In this document: in pieces, positions 32,845-43,379 of the stretch
Layout of the letters: the number at the start of each line of letters is the position of its first letter
Numbering within the stretch: the first letter of the stretch is position 1
Program-made: the position numbers and the translations under genes
Assembly (NCBI RefSeq): GCF_020379485.1
Contig: NC_063452.1
Span: 12,069,065 to 12,133,064, forward strand
Length of the DNA stretch: 64,000 bases
Source of the DNA: Brassica napus
Lineage: Eukaryota > Streptophyta > Magnoliopsida > Brassicales > Brassicaceae
Direction of reading: 5' to 3'
Notes under the pieces: model-generated
Told to the model about the DNA's origin: nothing
What the model saw: the letters and a program-made list of their open reading frames with translations, nothing else
Databases searched by the model: none

Positions 32845-34470
32845 TCCATACATGCTCGGTCTTTCTTCAAGGCATCTAAAGCATTGGGCTTATTTAATTA
32901 TCTACAGTTCCAAAGTTATTCTAGTGTAGTATTATAGAAATCTTGAGTGTCTCACTTTTAAAAAAAAACTTAGATCAACAATTTATCTTTCCTTTAATTG
33001 GTTTTTATCTTTTTAATTTAATCTAATTGTTTATTACATACTATTGATAGTGACATTTTACTATTTTTTTTTTTGTTAACCACAAAAAAGCATCACATAA
33101 ATAGTTCTAAGCATATTTGAAAAATTTGACCAAAAAAAGAAAGCAAAATTTTAAAAGTTTATTTTGAGTTTTTCTAAACAAAATATAACAATAGTAGAAC
33201 TATAATTACATGTAGAACTGGACAAAAAACCTGGATCCGGAAAACCGAACCGAATCCGATCCGAAAAAGTAATATCGAACCCGAACCGAAATTGATTAAA
33301 TATCCGAACGGATTCAAAATTTTGATATTTAAAGAACCGAAACCGAACCCGGCCCGGTCCAAAGTATTTTGGGTACCCGAATGTATCCGAAATAGATTTA
33401 AATACCTAAATATGTTACTTATATTTTGATTAAATATCCGAACGGATTCAAAATTTTGATATTTAAAGAACCGAAACCAAACCCGGCCCGGTCCAAAGTA
33501 TTTTAGGTACCCGAATGTATCCGAAATAGATTTAAATACCTAAATATGTTACTTATCTTTAGATTTAATATATATTAAAAACATCCAAAATATATAAAAT
33601 ACTTTTAAGTTTTCCTAAATACTTGAAAATATACACAAATAATCAAAATTAAATGTCTAAAATAGCTAAAATATATTCAAAACACTACAAATACTTGAAA
33701 GACTATCCAAATATTTAAATCAAACCAATTTATATGTTAATTTTATGTATTTTGACATATGTTATTCAAATTTATATGTAATATATAATTTTGTTTATAG
33801 ATTTTGAAAAATTTTAAGTATATAATAAATTTAAAATTTTATAAAATAATTTAAATGGATTATCCGAACCTGAACCGAACCCGCGAAGATCCGAAACGAA
33901 CTCGAACCGAAATTTAGAAATATCTGAATGGGGCTGAAATCTTTGAACCCGAACAACAGAAACCCGAATAGATCCGAACCGAATTTGAATGGGTACTCGA
34001 ATGCTCACCTCTAATTACATGGAATTCTAAATTTTTATCAATATAATTAAGACCACAATTTTTTTTCCATATATACTCGGTCCTTCTTCAAGGCATCTAA
34101 AGCATTGGGCTTATTTAATTATCTACGGTTTCAAAGTTATTCTAGGGTAGTATTATGGAAACCTTGAGTGTCTCACTTTTTTAAAAAAACTTAGATCAAC
34201 AATTTATCTTTTTTTAATTGGTTTTTATCTTTTAATTTATTCTAATTGTTTATTACATACTATTGATAGTGACATTTTACTATTTTATTTATTTGGTTAA
34301 CCACAAAAAAATATGACATAAATAGTTCTAAGCATATTTCAAAAAAATGACCAAAAAAAAAGCAAAAATTTAAAAATATTTTGAGTTTTTCTAAAGTAAA
34401 ATATAATAATAGTAGAACTATAATTACATGGAATTCTAAATTTTTATCAAAATATTTAAGACCACAGTTT
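32845..34470. repeat. Tandem duplication of a 405-bp unit, first copy split by an insertion
   Basis: Unit copy 1 is 32845-33212 continued at 34022-34060, and copy 2 is 34066-34470. Both start TCCATA(C/T)ATRCTCGGTC and run through CTTCAAGGCATCTAAAGCAT, CTATTGATAGTGACATTT and AATTACATGGAATTCTAAAT. Identity is roughly 95 percent by eye. Neither copy codes for anything I recognise. Copy 1 was interrupted after the duplication, since copy 2 has the empty site. Confidence 0.85.
33213..34011. mobile_element. Mutator-type non-autonomous insertion with 9-10 bp target duplication
   Basis: TAATTACATG is present at both edges (33203-33212 and 34012-34021), while the uninterrupted copy of the host repeat (34420s) has it once. 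The 799-bp insert begins TAGAACTGGAC and ends GCTCACCTC; these ends are weakly inverted (AGAACTGGACA against AGAGGTGAGCA). A 9-bp duplication plus a chance base would be typical of Mutator-like elements. The interior is built of CCGAACCCGAACC/GGGTACCCGAA phrases common in Brassicaceae repeats and includes a direct duplication (33294-33427 and 33428-33555). Confidence 0.75.
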
Positions 34471-34851
34471 TTTGTTTTGCTTTAAGCCACAATTATATAT
34501 GAGCCACTATTGTTTCCTTGAATCGTTTTTTTCAGTAGTGGAGACTGAAAGAGTTTTTGCATATTTATAATAATAAATCTAACAGTTATTTCAAACAAAG
34601 TTAGTCATCTCATGTATGATATATTTTCCCTGTTTGTTTCTTTTTCTTTTAGGGGTTTGGTTCTTCTGAAGACAAACTGCTCAAAGAATTATTTACAAAT
34701 GACGCACCAACCTTCCATTTCCACTATATATTTTTTTTTCTTCCAGTATATGTTGTACATTTAAACCCAATATCTTGATGACGACTAAGTCGTTTTCGAT
34801 GCTTATCAAGAATTGACTCACACGTTAGAAGAATTTTCCCATGCCGATGTG

Positions 34852-35254
34852 TCACCTAGGTCTTGAGCTCGAGCTTCGTACGATCACACCATGCAAGAAC
34901 TTAGCGTAGCCCAAGAAACTAAGCTTTCCATCCAAACTCCAGATCCAATCCTTGAGCAGAGGATATGCATTTGGTGCCAGAGTCATCTCCTGCTTTATAC
35001 CACGCCCCAATCATTAAATATGTTTTAGATCTTACAAGATAGATGATGCTTACTCAATCACATACAAGGTTGAATATAGGACCATACCCCGGCTAGTTCT
35101 TGGACGGATATGATTTATGCCCTTCCTGCTCGAAGTTCTCAAATGCTGAAGTTGCAATCTGTTCCCATTCTTCAAGAGCCTCCAGTTGGTAAACGCTGAC
35201 CCCAGCCGCACATAACTTTTCAAAGTCCAGTTTCTTTTGTGCCAATGGTTGCAT
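34852..35254 (-). pseudogene. CDPK-related kinase (CRK) C-terminal fragment
   Basis: Two exon remnants are present on the minus strand. 35254-35093 encodes [20 protein letters not shown] and then [16 protein letters not shown]. 34989-34852, after a CAG acceptor, encodes [20 protein letters not shown] and ends [15 protein letters not shown] plus a stop. These are the degenerate EF-hand region and the conserved C-terminus of CRK kinases. The first exon runs into TAG after losing the family sequence, and the kinase domain, regulatory helix and first EF-hands are absent. It is a truncated copy, possibly moved with the Helitron whose end is at 31507. Confidence 0.82.
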
Positions 35255-37380
35255 TTTCTTCTTCTATGCATTCCCAATCTAAAAAGAATAAAGAAAAATC
35301 CGTCTCTATCATCTCCCTCATGATTACTGAAGTTCCCTTAAATCAAAATAAGAAGAAGAAAATGAACACTAATAACAGTTATTTCAAACAAAGTTAGTCA
35401 TCTCATTGAAGCGGGATGGTGACGGTGGAGTCGGTCACCTAACATAGAACTTGCTAAACTTGTTTTGTTGTGTTGTTTTAACACTGATGGGGACCTAAAA
35501 CTCTGCAACCTGAAAGAAGACACACACAAAAACATTGTATCTATAAGAGAAAAATAGGATGATAGATGCAATAAAATCTCGTTAGCAAACCTATCCTCGA
35601 CTGAACAATCTAAAAAGAGACCAAACAAACAAAACCTGATGAATCGTTATGTGAGATCAGCTTCTGTTTGGAACGATCCTCCGCTGCAATTCCCTGTTTA
35701 AGAAACAAACAAAAAAACATCCTGAAGAGTCAAAATTATTGATTCTATTACAAACATTCTAGCAGAATGTATTTCACTTTTTAGACTTGCAACATCTTTG
35801 CTACTCCTCAAGCTATAATTCACTTAACCGACAAATGATGAAGGAAACAAATACAACCAAATACCAGATGCAGCTTATGAATTGCTCTTGTCGCAGTGGT
35901 GTGAGGAATGTGTCGGTGTTGAATCTCACCACCGCCAGAACCGGCAAGCTTTCAAATCGGCAAGCATGATGGAGGATTTTTCCATTGTTGAGTTGATGCT
36001 TTGCAGGGATCGTGCTTTTAGTTTTTGCAGATTTAATGCTGTTCATCGTCGGGAGCAACCACATTTATAGATGGAGCTTCCAGCGGTTATCTTAGAATAT
36101 GATAAGCTCCATTAAAAGCCAGAGAGTGGGAAGGTGGTATAAGTGACATAAATGCTAGGATTTAAACACCAAAAAAATGTAAATGGCAGACGTTACATAG
36201 TGTCGATCGGAATTCTAGCTGTATGGTGAAAACCTCGATGCTCTGTAAACTTAAGCAGGATAATAATGTAACTCTAAATACATATGGACCTAACTATACA
36301 AAACATTCAAAAATAAGACCCAGCAACTGGCCTATAGATTTGGTACGAAAATTTTGGTGAGATGAAGAAATTGGAAAGGACATCTGCCCTAATTTGCACC
36401 CTTCTCCCTGGTGATGTGGCAACTCTAAGAAGAAACTATTGTCTACTTTATCGTATAAGATATGGTTTAAAAGTTTCTTACATGTCCACCACCACAATAA
36501 GTTGTCATATCATAGCATTTTTTAAGAGTCTAAAAAAGGTTACAAAACAATATTAAATTAAGACGACGCAATTAGGCACTAAGTGCTTGTTGCTGGTGAG
36601 TAGAATAACAACGACTCACATAATAATGATGTTCTTAGCAATTAATTATTATAAACAAACCAATAATTGACCAGTAAAAATCAAGGAAATCAATGACACT
36701 TGGAACTTGGATGGACAAACAACATTTAAATGGAATCATCGATAGTAAAAAGATAGAAACCACTCAGCCACTTTCAACTGCTTACCCAAAGTGTTTCATT
36801 ACTTAAGCCTCTTTTTGCAATACACGATTAGTCAATAAAAAATAATAACATATTCTAATTATTACTAGTATTTTATTTCCCATGTGTAGTGGGGAGGAGG
36901 GTTTACTAAATCTCATATTATTTTAAAGAGGAAGATATGGAATCGCGAGTTTTTCTTTCCTCTTCTAATTATAAAATTATTAACTTGTTAATCAATTGTT
37001 AACCCCAAAACAGACGAAATGCTTGCAACGTAACCTCCACTTGTTTCCAGTTGTGTCACCAAGTTGACGAGTGTTTGGCAATGGACAATCCTTTGTCCTT
37101 GTACTGGGCAACTCTCTCCACCCTACTCTCTTATATGCTCAATCTTAGGCTTAAACCAAATTAGAGAATCAGAGAGAGGTAAAGCCGTGGAGAAAGAACC
37201 AAAAATGATAAGGAGTGAACATTGAACAACAGAATAACGTAAAGAGCCAATGTCATTTGCCAAATCCAATTATCCGAATCACTTCTTTGAGAAATACTGA
37301 GTCATTACATGATAACAAAGTTTTATGACCTGAAGATTGTCTTTCCAGAAACAAAATGGAAGAGGCGAGTGATGGCGATC
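35255..37380. other. Intergenic DNA between the CRK fragment and RPN12a; no gene recognised
   Basis: Short open frames (for example 35813-36064 on the minus strand) lack similarity that I can name. AACAGTTATTTCAAACAAAG with TTAGTCATCTCAT is repeated at 34569-34603 and 35373-35405, so part of this stretch derives from a local duplication of the 34.5-kb region. Dinucleotide and pentanucleotide composition is ordinary. Confidence 0.5.
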
Positions 37381-38926
37381 TTACACGATACGCTCCAGCT
37401 CTCTGGCATAGCTTAGAGTCTGGTTGATGAGCTGAAGAGACGGAATCTCTTTGCAGGGTGCGGTTTCTTTGGCTTTCTGAAACACAACAAACCCGTCCTT
37501 CACTTCCCACTCAGGGTGCTCCTATAAGATACCAAATCGCATCAAGGGTTCATGAAAGAAATTAAAAAAAAAAAAAAAATCCAAAATGTTTGTTGTATTA
37601 CCTCATTGACATAGGTCAAGAGTTCTTGATCAGAAGAGAAGAGCAACATCTGCCGGGCATCGCTGATAGAGACATAATCATAAGCTTTCTCGCTGCATCC
37701 AGCTATTTCGTCTCTGATAATACCAATGAAAAAGGATCAGCTAATACGCTATATGAGACTGAACTAATAACTCAGAGAAGGACGGACTATACCTAATGGT
37801 CTTTGCCAAAAGGTCCATGAAATAGACGTAAGTAGCATCAGGTGCGGTCTGTCTAGCACTGAGGACACGGTTATAGGCACCTTCCATGAAGGACTGCTCA
37901 AGCTCAACGGCATGCTTGATGCAAGGATTCTCAAGTGTAGCAGAGGAGAGCAACTCGAGCTCGGTGTGGAATTCAGCAATTCTGTTTTGCACGAGCAGCC
38001 TGAGGAGGTTGAGACCCAGGATAAGATTCTCCTGTGGAGACGGTGGAAGACGATCCCTGGCATCGACATAGTAGGGTTTGAGCTGGAAGAAATCTCTCTC
38101 AAAAGCATCTTGATCCTCAGTTTTTACACTGAGAACAACAGCGTGCTCATAAATGTCCCCTAGAAAGTTTTACAATCGTCAATTTTTCTTTAGAAGCTAA
38201 TAATCCGCTAGTTACTCAATCCAAACTATTTCAGAAAGGAAAAAAGAAACATGCATAACTCCACTTGAAGTTGCCTTAGAGACGTATCTAGATGGACAGT
38301 CAGAGAAACTAAAGAAAAGAAAGAAAAAAACTAACACAATCCCTCAGGTTTTGTGACCTTTGAGAGGTATAATAAACCAGCAAAACTAACTAAATAAGGC
38401 CGTGTGGTGTGGTCATGAAAAGAGACGAATTCAAAATACCAATCCAGGCAAAATTGATTGGCAAAGCAAAATGATATACTTGACTTGCAATATATATCGG
38501 AGGAGGGAGAAACGTACTAGCAATAGCGAGCTCCTGAGCTGCATTTGGAGTATTCTCAAACAAGGGAGGAAGACTTGTGAATTTCGTCAGAAGAACCTGA
38601 AAGATACCATAACAAAGAGCCAATCATCAGAAACTCTCACCAGAAAAAAATTCTCGATCTAAACTCGGCAGCACTTAGCTCGTCTAAAAGATCCTGATAA
38701 TCTATAAACTATCTATTTAATAAGACGAACATTACCAATCAGATAGTTTTCCCTCATCTAACAATATATACAAAGGTGAAATCAAATCGAATCGAATTAG
38801 GGTTGAAAGAGTAGTACATACCTTAAGTCGAGACAGTAGGTCACTGCAGGTATTGTAATCTTTCCTCACAAACGCCGCCTTGAATCTCTCCAACTGCTGC
38901 GATACTTCCGTTAGCTGCGGATCCAT
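37381..38926 (-). CDS. RPN12A: 26S proteasome regulatory particle subunit RPN12a
   Basis: RPN12 is a lid subunit of the 19S regulatory particle of the proteasome; in Arabidopsis RPN12a loss alters cytokinin responses. Five exons on the minus strand, 38926-38822, 38596-38518, 38159-37793, 37713-37602 and 37521-37381, have GT/AG introns and give exactly 267 residues, the length I recall for Arabidopsis. It starts MDPQLTEVSQQLERFKAAFV. A PCI-type helical domain follows (RDIYEHAVVLSVKTEDQDAF, NRIAEFHTELELLS, EQSFMEGAYNRVLSARQTAP), and it ends LINQTLSYARELERIV. No lesion is seen. It shares its 5-prime flank with the divergent plastid S6 gene. Confidence 0.96.
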
Positions 38927-39203
38927 TCTTCTTTTTCCCCGGCGACGATTCTTTTCTTTCTTCGATTTGGCTTGTTTGCAAAGAAAGAGAATGATAGAGA
39001 GAGAGATGGACACAGTAAAAAAATATGGCTTCACATAATATGGGCCTTTCACGGGCCGACTTGATCTGAAAAGGCCCACGGTTTACATTAGCAATTCCGA
39101 CTAACGTGTACACACTGTGGATCATCATCTTCATCTCTTATCCAATTACCTTCATCGCCTTCTCTTTGCTTTCTCGAACAAGCTCTCATCTCATATAACA
39201 ACG
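38927..39203. promoter_or_regulatory. Bidirectional promoter of RPN12a and PRPS6
   Basis: Only 277 bp separate the two start codons. Site II-type elements TGGGCC (39041-39046), GGGCC (39053-39057) and GGCCCA (39073-39078) cluster mid-way. These are TCP-bound motifs common in promoters of ribosomal and other housekeeping genes in plants. GA/CT-rich leader sequence flanks both sides (38985-39010 and 39126-39180). Co-regulation is inferred from the arrangement. Confidence 0.7.
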
Positions 39204-40118
39204 ATGGTGGCGTCTTCGCTATGCCTATTGAACTCTCCTGTTTGCCCTCACTCTCTTCCTAACGTCTCGTCGCAGCCACTCCTCTCTTTCTCCCGTTCCC
39301 TCAGGCCATTCGTTTCCAAGTCCAAACCTTTGGCCTCGCAGGAGAAGAAGAGAGACAACTCCGGACTAGTCGTGGTGGTGAAATCACAGGCTCTTGACTT
39401 CTCAGGCACTTTCTTTGAAGGTGGATTCGGCTCCGACGATGACCCCACTTCTCCTTCCGTCTCTACTGCCCTTGAGGACAAACCCGAGCCTCAGTGCCCA
39501 CCTGGCCTCCGACAGTACGAAACTATGGCCGTCTTGAGACCCGACATGTCTGAAGATGAGCGCCTTGGTCTCACCCAGAAGTACGAAGAGGTAAGCATTC
39601 ACCAAATCTTTATCGTAGGGAAAGTAGAAAGAGGATGAGGTTTTGGGATTTCAATGACTGTTTGATCATATATGCAGTTTTCCAGAATCAAATGTGGAAA
39701 CGTTGTTTAACAGTATCCTGTGTGTGTTCTTGACTTCTTGCACATTCATTAAAATACACACTTCTCGTTCGCGGGATTCTCTAGGCTATTACATCACATT
39801 ATAAATCAGATCACGGTTCCTAAATGTATGTGTAGGCTTGGAGATATTAGTTTGATGCTGGTTTTGTTATGGCAGTTGCTTGTGGCTGGGGGTGGAATGT
39901 ATGTGGAAGTTTTCAACAGAGGAGTGATTCCATTGGCTTACAGCATCCGAAAGAAGAACAAAGCTGGAGAGACTAACACTTACTTGGATGGCATCTACCT
40001 TCTCTTCACTTACTTTACCAAACCTGAATCCATCACTCCCCTCGAGTCCGTTCTCACTGCCGATGACGACGTTATCCGATCTTCTTCCTTCAAGATCAAG
40101 AAGAGGAAGTACAACTAA
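39204..40118 (+). CDS. PRPS6: Plastid ribosomal protein S6 (bS6c)
   Basis: This is a component of the small subunit of the chloroplast ribosome. Exons 39204-39590 and 39876-40118 (GT/AG, phase 0) give 209 residues. Residues 1-65 are Ser-rich, poor in acids and look like a chloroplast transit peptide (MVASSLCLLNSPVCPHSLPN). An acidic linker follows (GSDDDPTSPS), then the S6 fold from about residue 105 (LRQYETMAVLRPDMSEDERL, GVIPLAYSIRKKNKAG, YLLFTYFTKP). The C-terminal KIKKRKYN tail is basic. The ATG at 39204 gives the transit peptide; an in-frame ATG at 39117 lies in the promoter and is less likely. No damage is seen. Confidence 0.94.
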
Positions 40119-40629
40119 AAGAAACCATCAACATTATGTCTTTGTATGTGACCAAGTTAGATTATTTTCCACCCTCTATGTTTCTTTTGACCAAAACTAA
40201 ATCTACCCATCTTTATCAGTGTTATAATATTTTTTGTGAAATGCTCTGTATTCTTGTGTTATAGAGTGAGAAACTCTGATGCAAACTTTGAGAAACATGC
40301 ATTATAATATATGCTTTTGCAAAAAAACAACTTATTAAAACTCTATACCATAATACCACTATATAACTTAATTAAGTATAATCCATACTCATGTCATCAA
40401 ATCTCAGCCAAAAACTTATAGAGGGAGAAAGATCAGATGTTAGATTATCTCGCAAGTGTTTACGGTTTTCGCTGTGCTACTTTCACAATTTGGAGACAGT
40501 TTAGCTTCTCCAATAAACGCTTCATCTGTTTCAGCTCTCTCAAACTTCCATTTTACCCTAAACATAAACATATATGATGTATAAAAAACAAATGTGAGAC
40601 CTTGCAAGCTAGCACTCTAATGTTTCTCA
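40119..40629. other. 3-prime flank of PRPS6
   Basis: Transcription likely ends within the first 200 bp, where TATAATATT and GTTATAATA-like AT-rich signals occur (40220-40310). No other gene is visible before the solo LTR. Confidence 0.5.
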
Positions 40630-41296
40630 TGTTGGATAAATTTAATTAAAGCCAATGGGCTTCCAAATTAATTGAAAAAACGTGTGAATATAAATGGCCA
40701 TTCAGAGGCCTCTTTGTTAAATGAAGGAGAAGTAGTAGAGTCCCACATGGCTTGTGTGACTAATTGTCAAGCAGTATAAATATACTCATGTGCTACATGG
40801 GTGTAAACGGCTTGATGAAAGAGAAAAGATTCTCGCGCGTGCTGCCGACCGGTTCGGGAACAATAATATTGTTTTGGAAAAAAAAAAAAAAAAACAGCAT
40901 GCAATTTTATTTAAACAGCAGTTTATCTAGAAAATAAGAAAACGTCATGCATTTTAGTTTTTATGAAGAAGTTTCGGAACTCAACTTCCCTCGATCTCCG
41001 CGAGATTTTCGTCCACGGGCAGCAGCTGTTGCGGGAAGTGGGTCTTCTCTATCTCTTTAAATATCTTCTCTCTTCTTCCTTCATTTCTGAACTTTTCACA
41101 TCGAAACCAACAACAAAAATTTCCTTTGCGTAATTTGTCTGCCATGGTTGTATCCTGGGACTCGATATTCGTACAGTTCTGTCTCACTAACGAAACGAAT
41201 ATTTAGAGTTAAGAAAAGATATTATATCTCGACTCTATGTTCATTAGCGAATACGATTTCTTATCGTTAGTTGAGTCCGGTTATCCTGCTTCTACA
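40630..41296. mobile_element. Solo LTR, 667 bp
   Basis: It begins TGTTGGATAA and ends TTCTACA, with a perfect 5-bp target duplication TCTCA (40625-40629 and 41297-41301). The GCCCAT-like AAGCCAATGGGCTTCC and AGTCCCACATGG phrases near the start are typical of plant copia LTRs, and TATAAATATA at 40776-40785 may be its TATA box. There is no second LTR or internal region, so it is the product of LTR-LTR recombination. A 54-68 codon frame inside it (40981-41187, minus) is not a gene. Confidence 0.88.
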
Positions 41297-41414
41297 TCTC
41301 ATGCGAGTGCATGTATAGCGTAGGTGTTTAAAACCACTCTAAGAAATCATCAAAGCCTGTCACATTACAAAATAGGAGTTGTATTTTATTATTCGTCTTG
41401 TGTGTTCATCTTCT

Positions 41415-42497
41415 TTAATTAACAAAACAAACAGGGCAACGTATCAATCCATTCTCATTACACTTGACACACCTCTCCCATCCTTCTTCCTTTGCCGCCA
41501 CAATCGCCGCCGCAACTTTACAACTCCCCCCGCACTCCAAACAAGGAACCCACCTTGCTCCTCCACACCCTTCACACGTCTGCCTCCCTTCCTCCCCTAC
41601 TCTCTCCACACGTGCCCACCTCAACACTCTCCCCAACTTCCCGTTATCGTTCATCGCCGTCACCTCCGCCGCTCCTCCCAAATACCTCCCTTTCACGAAC
41701 AATCTCGGCGGCGCCACCGTCGCTTCTTCTTGGAGAAGCGACTTGAGCTCGCTCAGCACTCCGGCGTCTAGAGACACGTCCCTCTCGTCCACCACCACCC
41801 CTTGCTGCTCCATGATGGCTCTCACGCGCATGCAGTCCTCGTACGTCCGACGCACTCCCTGCAGCGACGTCGTGTACACCACCAACCCGTCGCCTCCTCC
41901 GGGAGGACACTTCTCCGGGAACTCCCTGAGTGGGTCCCAGTTCATCACCGGTTTCTTGTTCCCTTCTTTCTCCCTCCGCTCTCTGTCTCTCAGCACGAAT
42001 ATGTTCTCCTTCACCGACCGGGGCCCCGAGTTGGACTGAGTCGACTCCGTCCGATTGAACTCGGGTCTTAACTCCGACATCGACTCTGTTTTTTTAAGCT
42101 TGACAGTCGTCGCAGGGTTCTGCGCGGCGATTTGCTTCCTCGCCTTCGTTTCTAGCTCGTCCAGCGTGTGGAACGATGCGCTCTTCCGAGGAAGCCGTCG
42201 CGGAGGAGTCGCCGGAGGCTCAACGGAGACGACTTCAGTCGGTTTGACATCGGCTGGTTTAAGGTGGGTTTCGAGAGACTTGCTGACCTCGTCCCATGTT
42301 TTGGGAGCGTCATCATCACCTTCCTCCACGGCGATTGGCGCGGCGGCGCTTGTGGGTTTTTCGTCATCATCGTGTTCGAATTTCAGCCACGGCTCCTCGA
42401 TGGAGTTGATATTAAACACGGCGAAGCTAGACGGCGGTGGTTTGTAAACGTCAGAGACGACGTTGGCTTTCACCTGCTTAGACGATGCACAACCCAT
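41415..42497 (-). CDS. THRUMIN1: THRUMIN1-like glutaredoxin-domain protein
   Basis: Arabidopsis THRUMIN1 is a plasma-membrane-attached, light-regulated actin-bundling protein needed for chloroplast movement. This single-exon gene encodes 360 residues. MGCASSKQ carries the N-myristoylation Gly2 and a likely S-acylated Cys3. The region to about 195 is charged and disordered. A glutaredoxin fold follows at about 204-300 (VVYTTSLQGVRRTYEDC, PRLFVKGRYLGGAAEV), lacking the usual CPYC active site (here TSLQ). Four CxxC pairs at C308/C311, C319/C322, C343/C346 and C354/C357 close the protein and could bind zinc. No intron or lesion is seen. Large GC-rich antisense frames (for example 41464-42039) are shadows of this gene. 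Confidence 0.93.
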   Translation of the reverse strand: MGCASSKQVKANVVSDVYKPPPSSFAVFNINSIEEPWLKFEHDDDEKPTSAAAPIAVEEGDDDAPKTWDEVSKSLETHLKPADVKPTEVVSVEPPATPPRRLPRKSASFHTLDELETKARKQIAAQNPATTVKLKKTESMSELRPEFNRTESTQSNSGPRSVKENIFVLRDRERREKEGNKKPVMNWDPLREFPEKCPPGGGDGLVVYTTSLQGVRRTYEDCMRVRAIMEQQGVVVDERDVSLDAGVLSELKSLLQEEATVAPPRLFVKGRYLGGAAEVTAMNDNGKLGRVLRWARVERVGEEGRQTCEGCGGARWVPCLECGGSCKVAAAIVAAKEEGWERCVKCNENGLIRCPVCFVN

Positions 42498-43031
42498 TTC
42501 AGTAGAATTTGTATTTTATTTGAATGAGTGTGTGTGTTTGTTGATTATATGAAGAAAACAAGAAACATGATGGGGGTAGAATTTTTTATGTGGTGTGAGA
42601 CCATTCCCTTATCCAAATAGTTAGTTATGCATAGATTTATAACAACTCATATTAAGTAATTTGTAGATTTATTTGGGTCCATGAATGAATAATGAGACTC
42701 TCTGCTAATGACCACAAAAGTGTTTATGTGGCTCCAGTGTAATCAACGTGGTGAGTCCATCACATTTCTTCACATCATCCAGTTGTCTCTCGTACATGCA
42801 AATGTCTCGAACAAGAAACAAATGCAAAAATGTCATAATCATTTGAAGCATATACTGTCATAAAAACCTAACACTGGAAAATAGATGAATAATAATATAC
42901 TAATTAATAAGCTTTTTAAAAAGCTCGACTTGAGTTACAACAATGAACAGCCTTCATCGTTGGAATCAAACAAAGACACAAATTAAAACGCTAAAACCAC
43001 AGCAGCATAGATGAAATGAAAGTGTCGGAAT
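42498..43031. promoter_or_regulatory. 5-prime flank of THRUMIN1, also 3-prime flank of the DEK-C gene
   Basis: The 534-bp spacer holds the THRUMIN1 promoter on the minus strand. No single element can be assigned with confidence; ACGTGG (42748-42753) is an ACGT core of the kind found in light-responsive promoters. Confidence 0.4.
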
Positions 43032-43379
43032 CTAAGCAGCCGACACTTCCTTCTTCGTTTTGTTCTTCTTCTTCTTCTTCTTAGTCGATTTCTCGCTTCC
43101 TCCTTCAACGTCTTGCACAATCTGAGCATGGTGCTTTCCCATCTCACTCTCGATCGTCATCACCGCCTTCTCGACGAACCTCTCCACTGCCTCTCTCACG
43201 ATGAGTTTGTACGGATCTTTGGAAAGATCGAGATCCAGCTCAGAGGAAGCTTCTTCTCGCGCCTTGACCTCTGTTATCTGATACAAACTCGATCGTTTCA
43301 ATATCTTATTCACCGTGTCCTTTATCTTCTTCTTCAGATCTTTATCGATCACCGCCACTTCTCTCGCTTCTTCCTCCAT
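43032..43379 (-). CDS. DEK C-terminal domain protein (115 aa)
   Basis: The DEK-C domain is a small helical fold that binds DNA or chromatin. Residues about 9-65 carry it (DKDLKKKIKDTVNKILKRSS, then a SKDPYKLIVREAVERFVEK helix). The C-terminus is a lysine run (STKKKKKKNKTKKE) that should act as a nuclear localisation signal. It is a single exon. It matches the protein I recall at Arabidopsis At1g64490 next to THRUMIN1. The protein consists of the DEK-C domain alone, without the SAP part of full-length DEK proteins. Confidence 0.85.
   Translation of the reverse strand: MEEEAREVAVIDKDLKKKIKDTVNKILKRSSLYQITEVKAREEASSELDLDLSKDPYKLIVREAVERFVEKAVMTIESEMGKHHAQIVQDVEGGSEKSTKKKKKKNKTKKEVSAA

Noticed and set aside
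36864..36900. Possible Helitron end (CTAG with CCCA...TGGG)
   Set aside because: The stem is only 4-5 bp with a long loop and there is no supporting 5-prime end.
40981..41187. Small basic protein frame (54-68 codons) between PRPS6 and THRUMIN1
   Set aside because: It lies entirely inside the solo LTR defined by TCTCA duplications, so it is chance coding in an LTR.
41464..42447. Long plus-strand frames opposite THRUMIN1
   Set aside because: They are antisense shadows; the minus-strand frame has clear domains and a proper start and stop.
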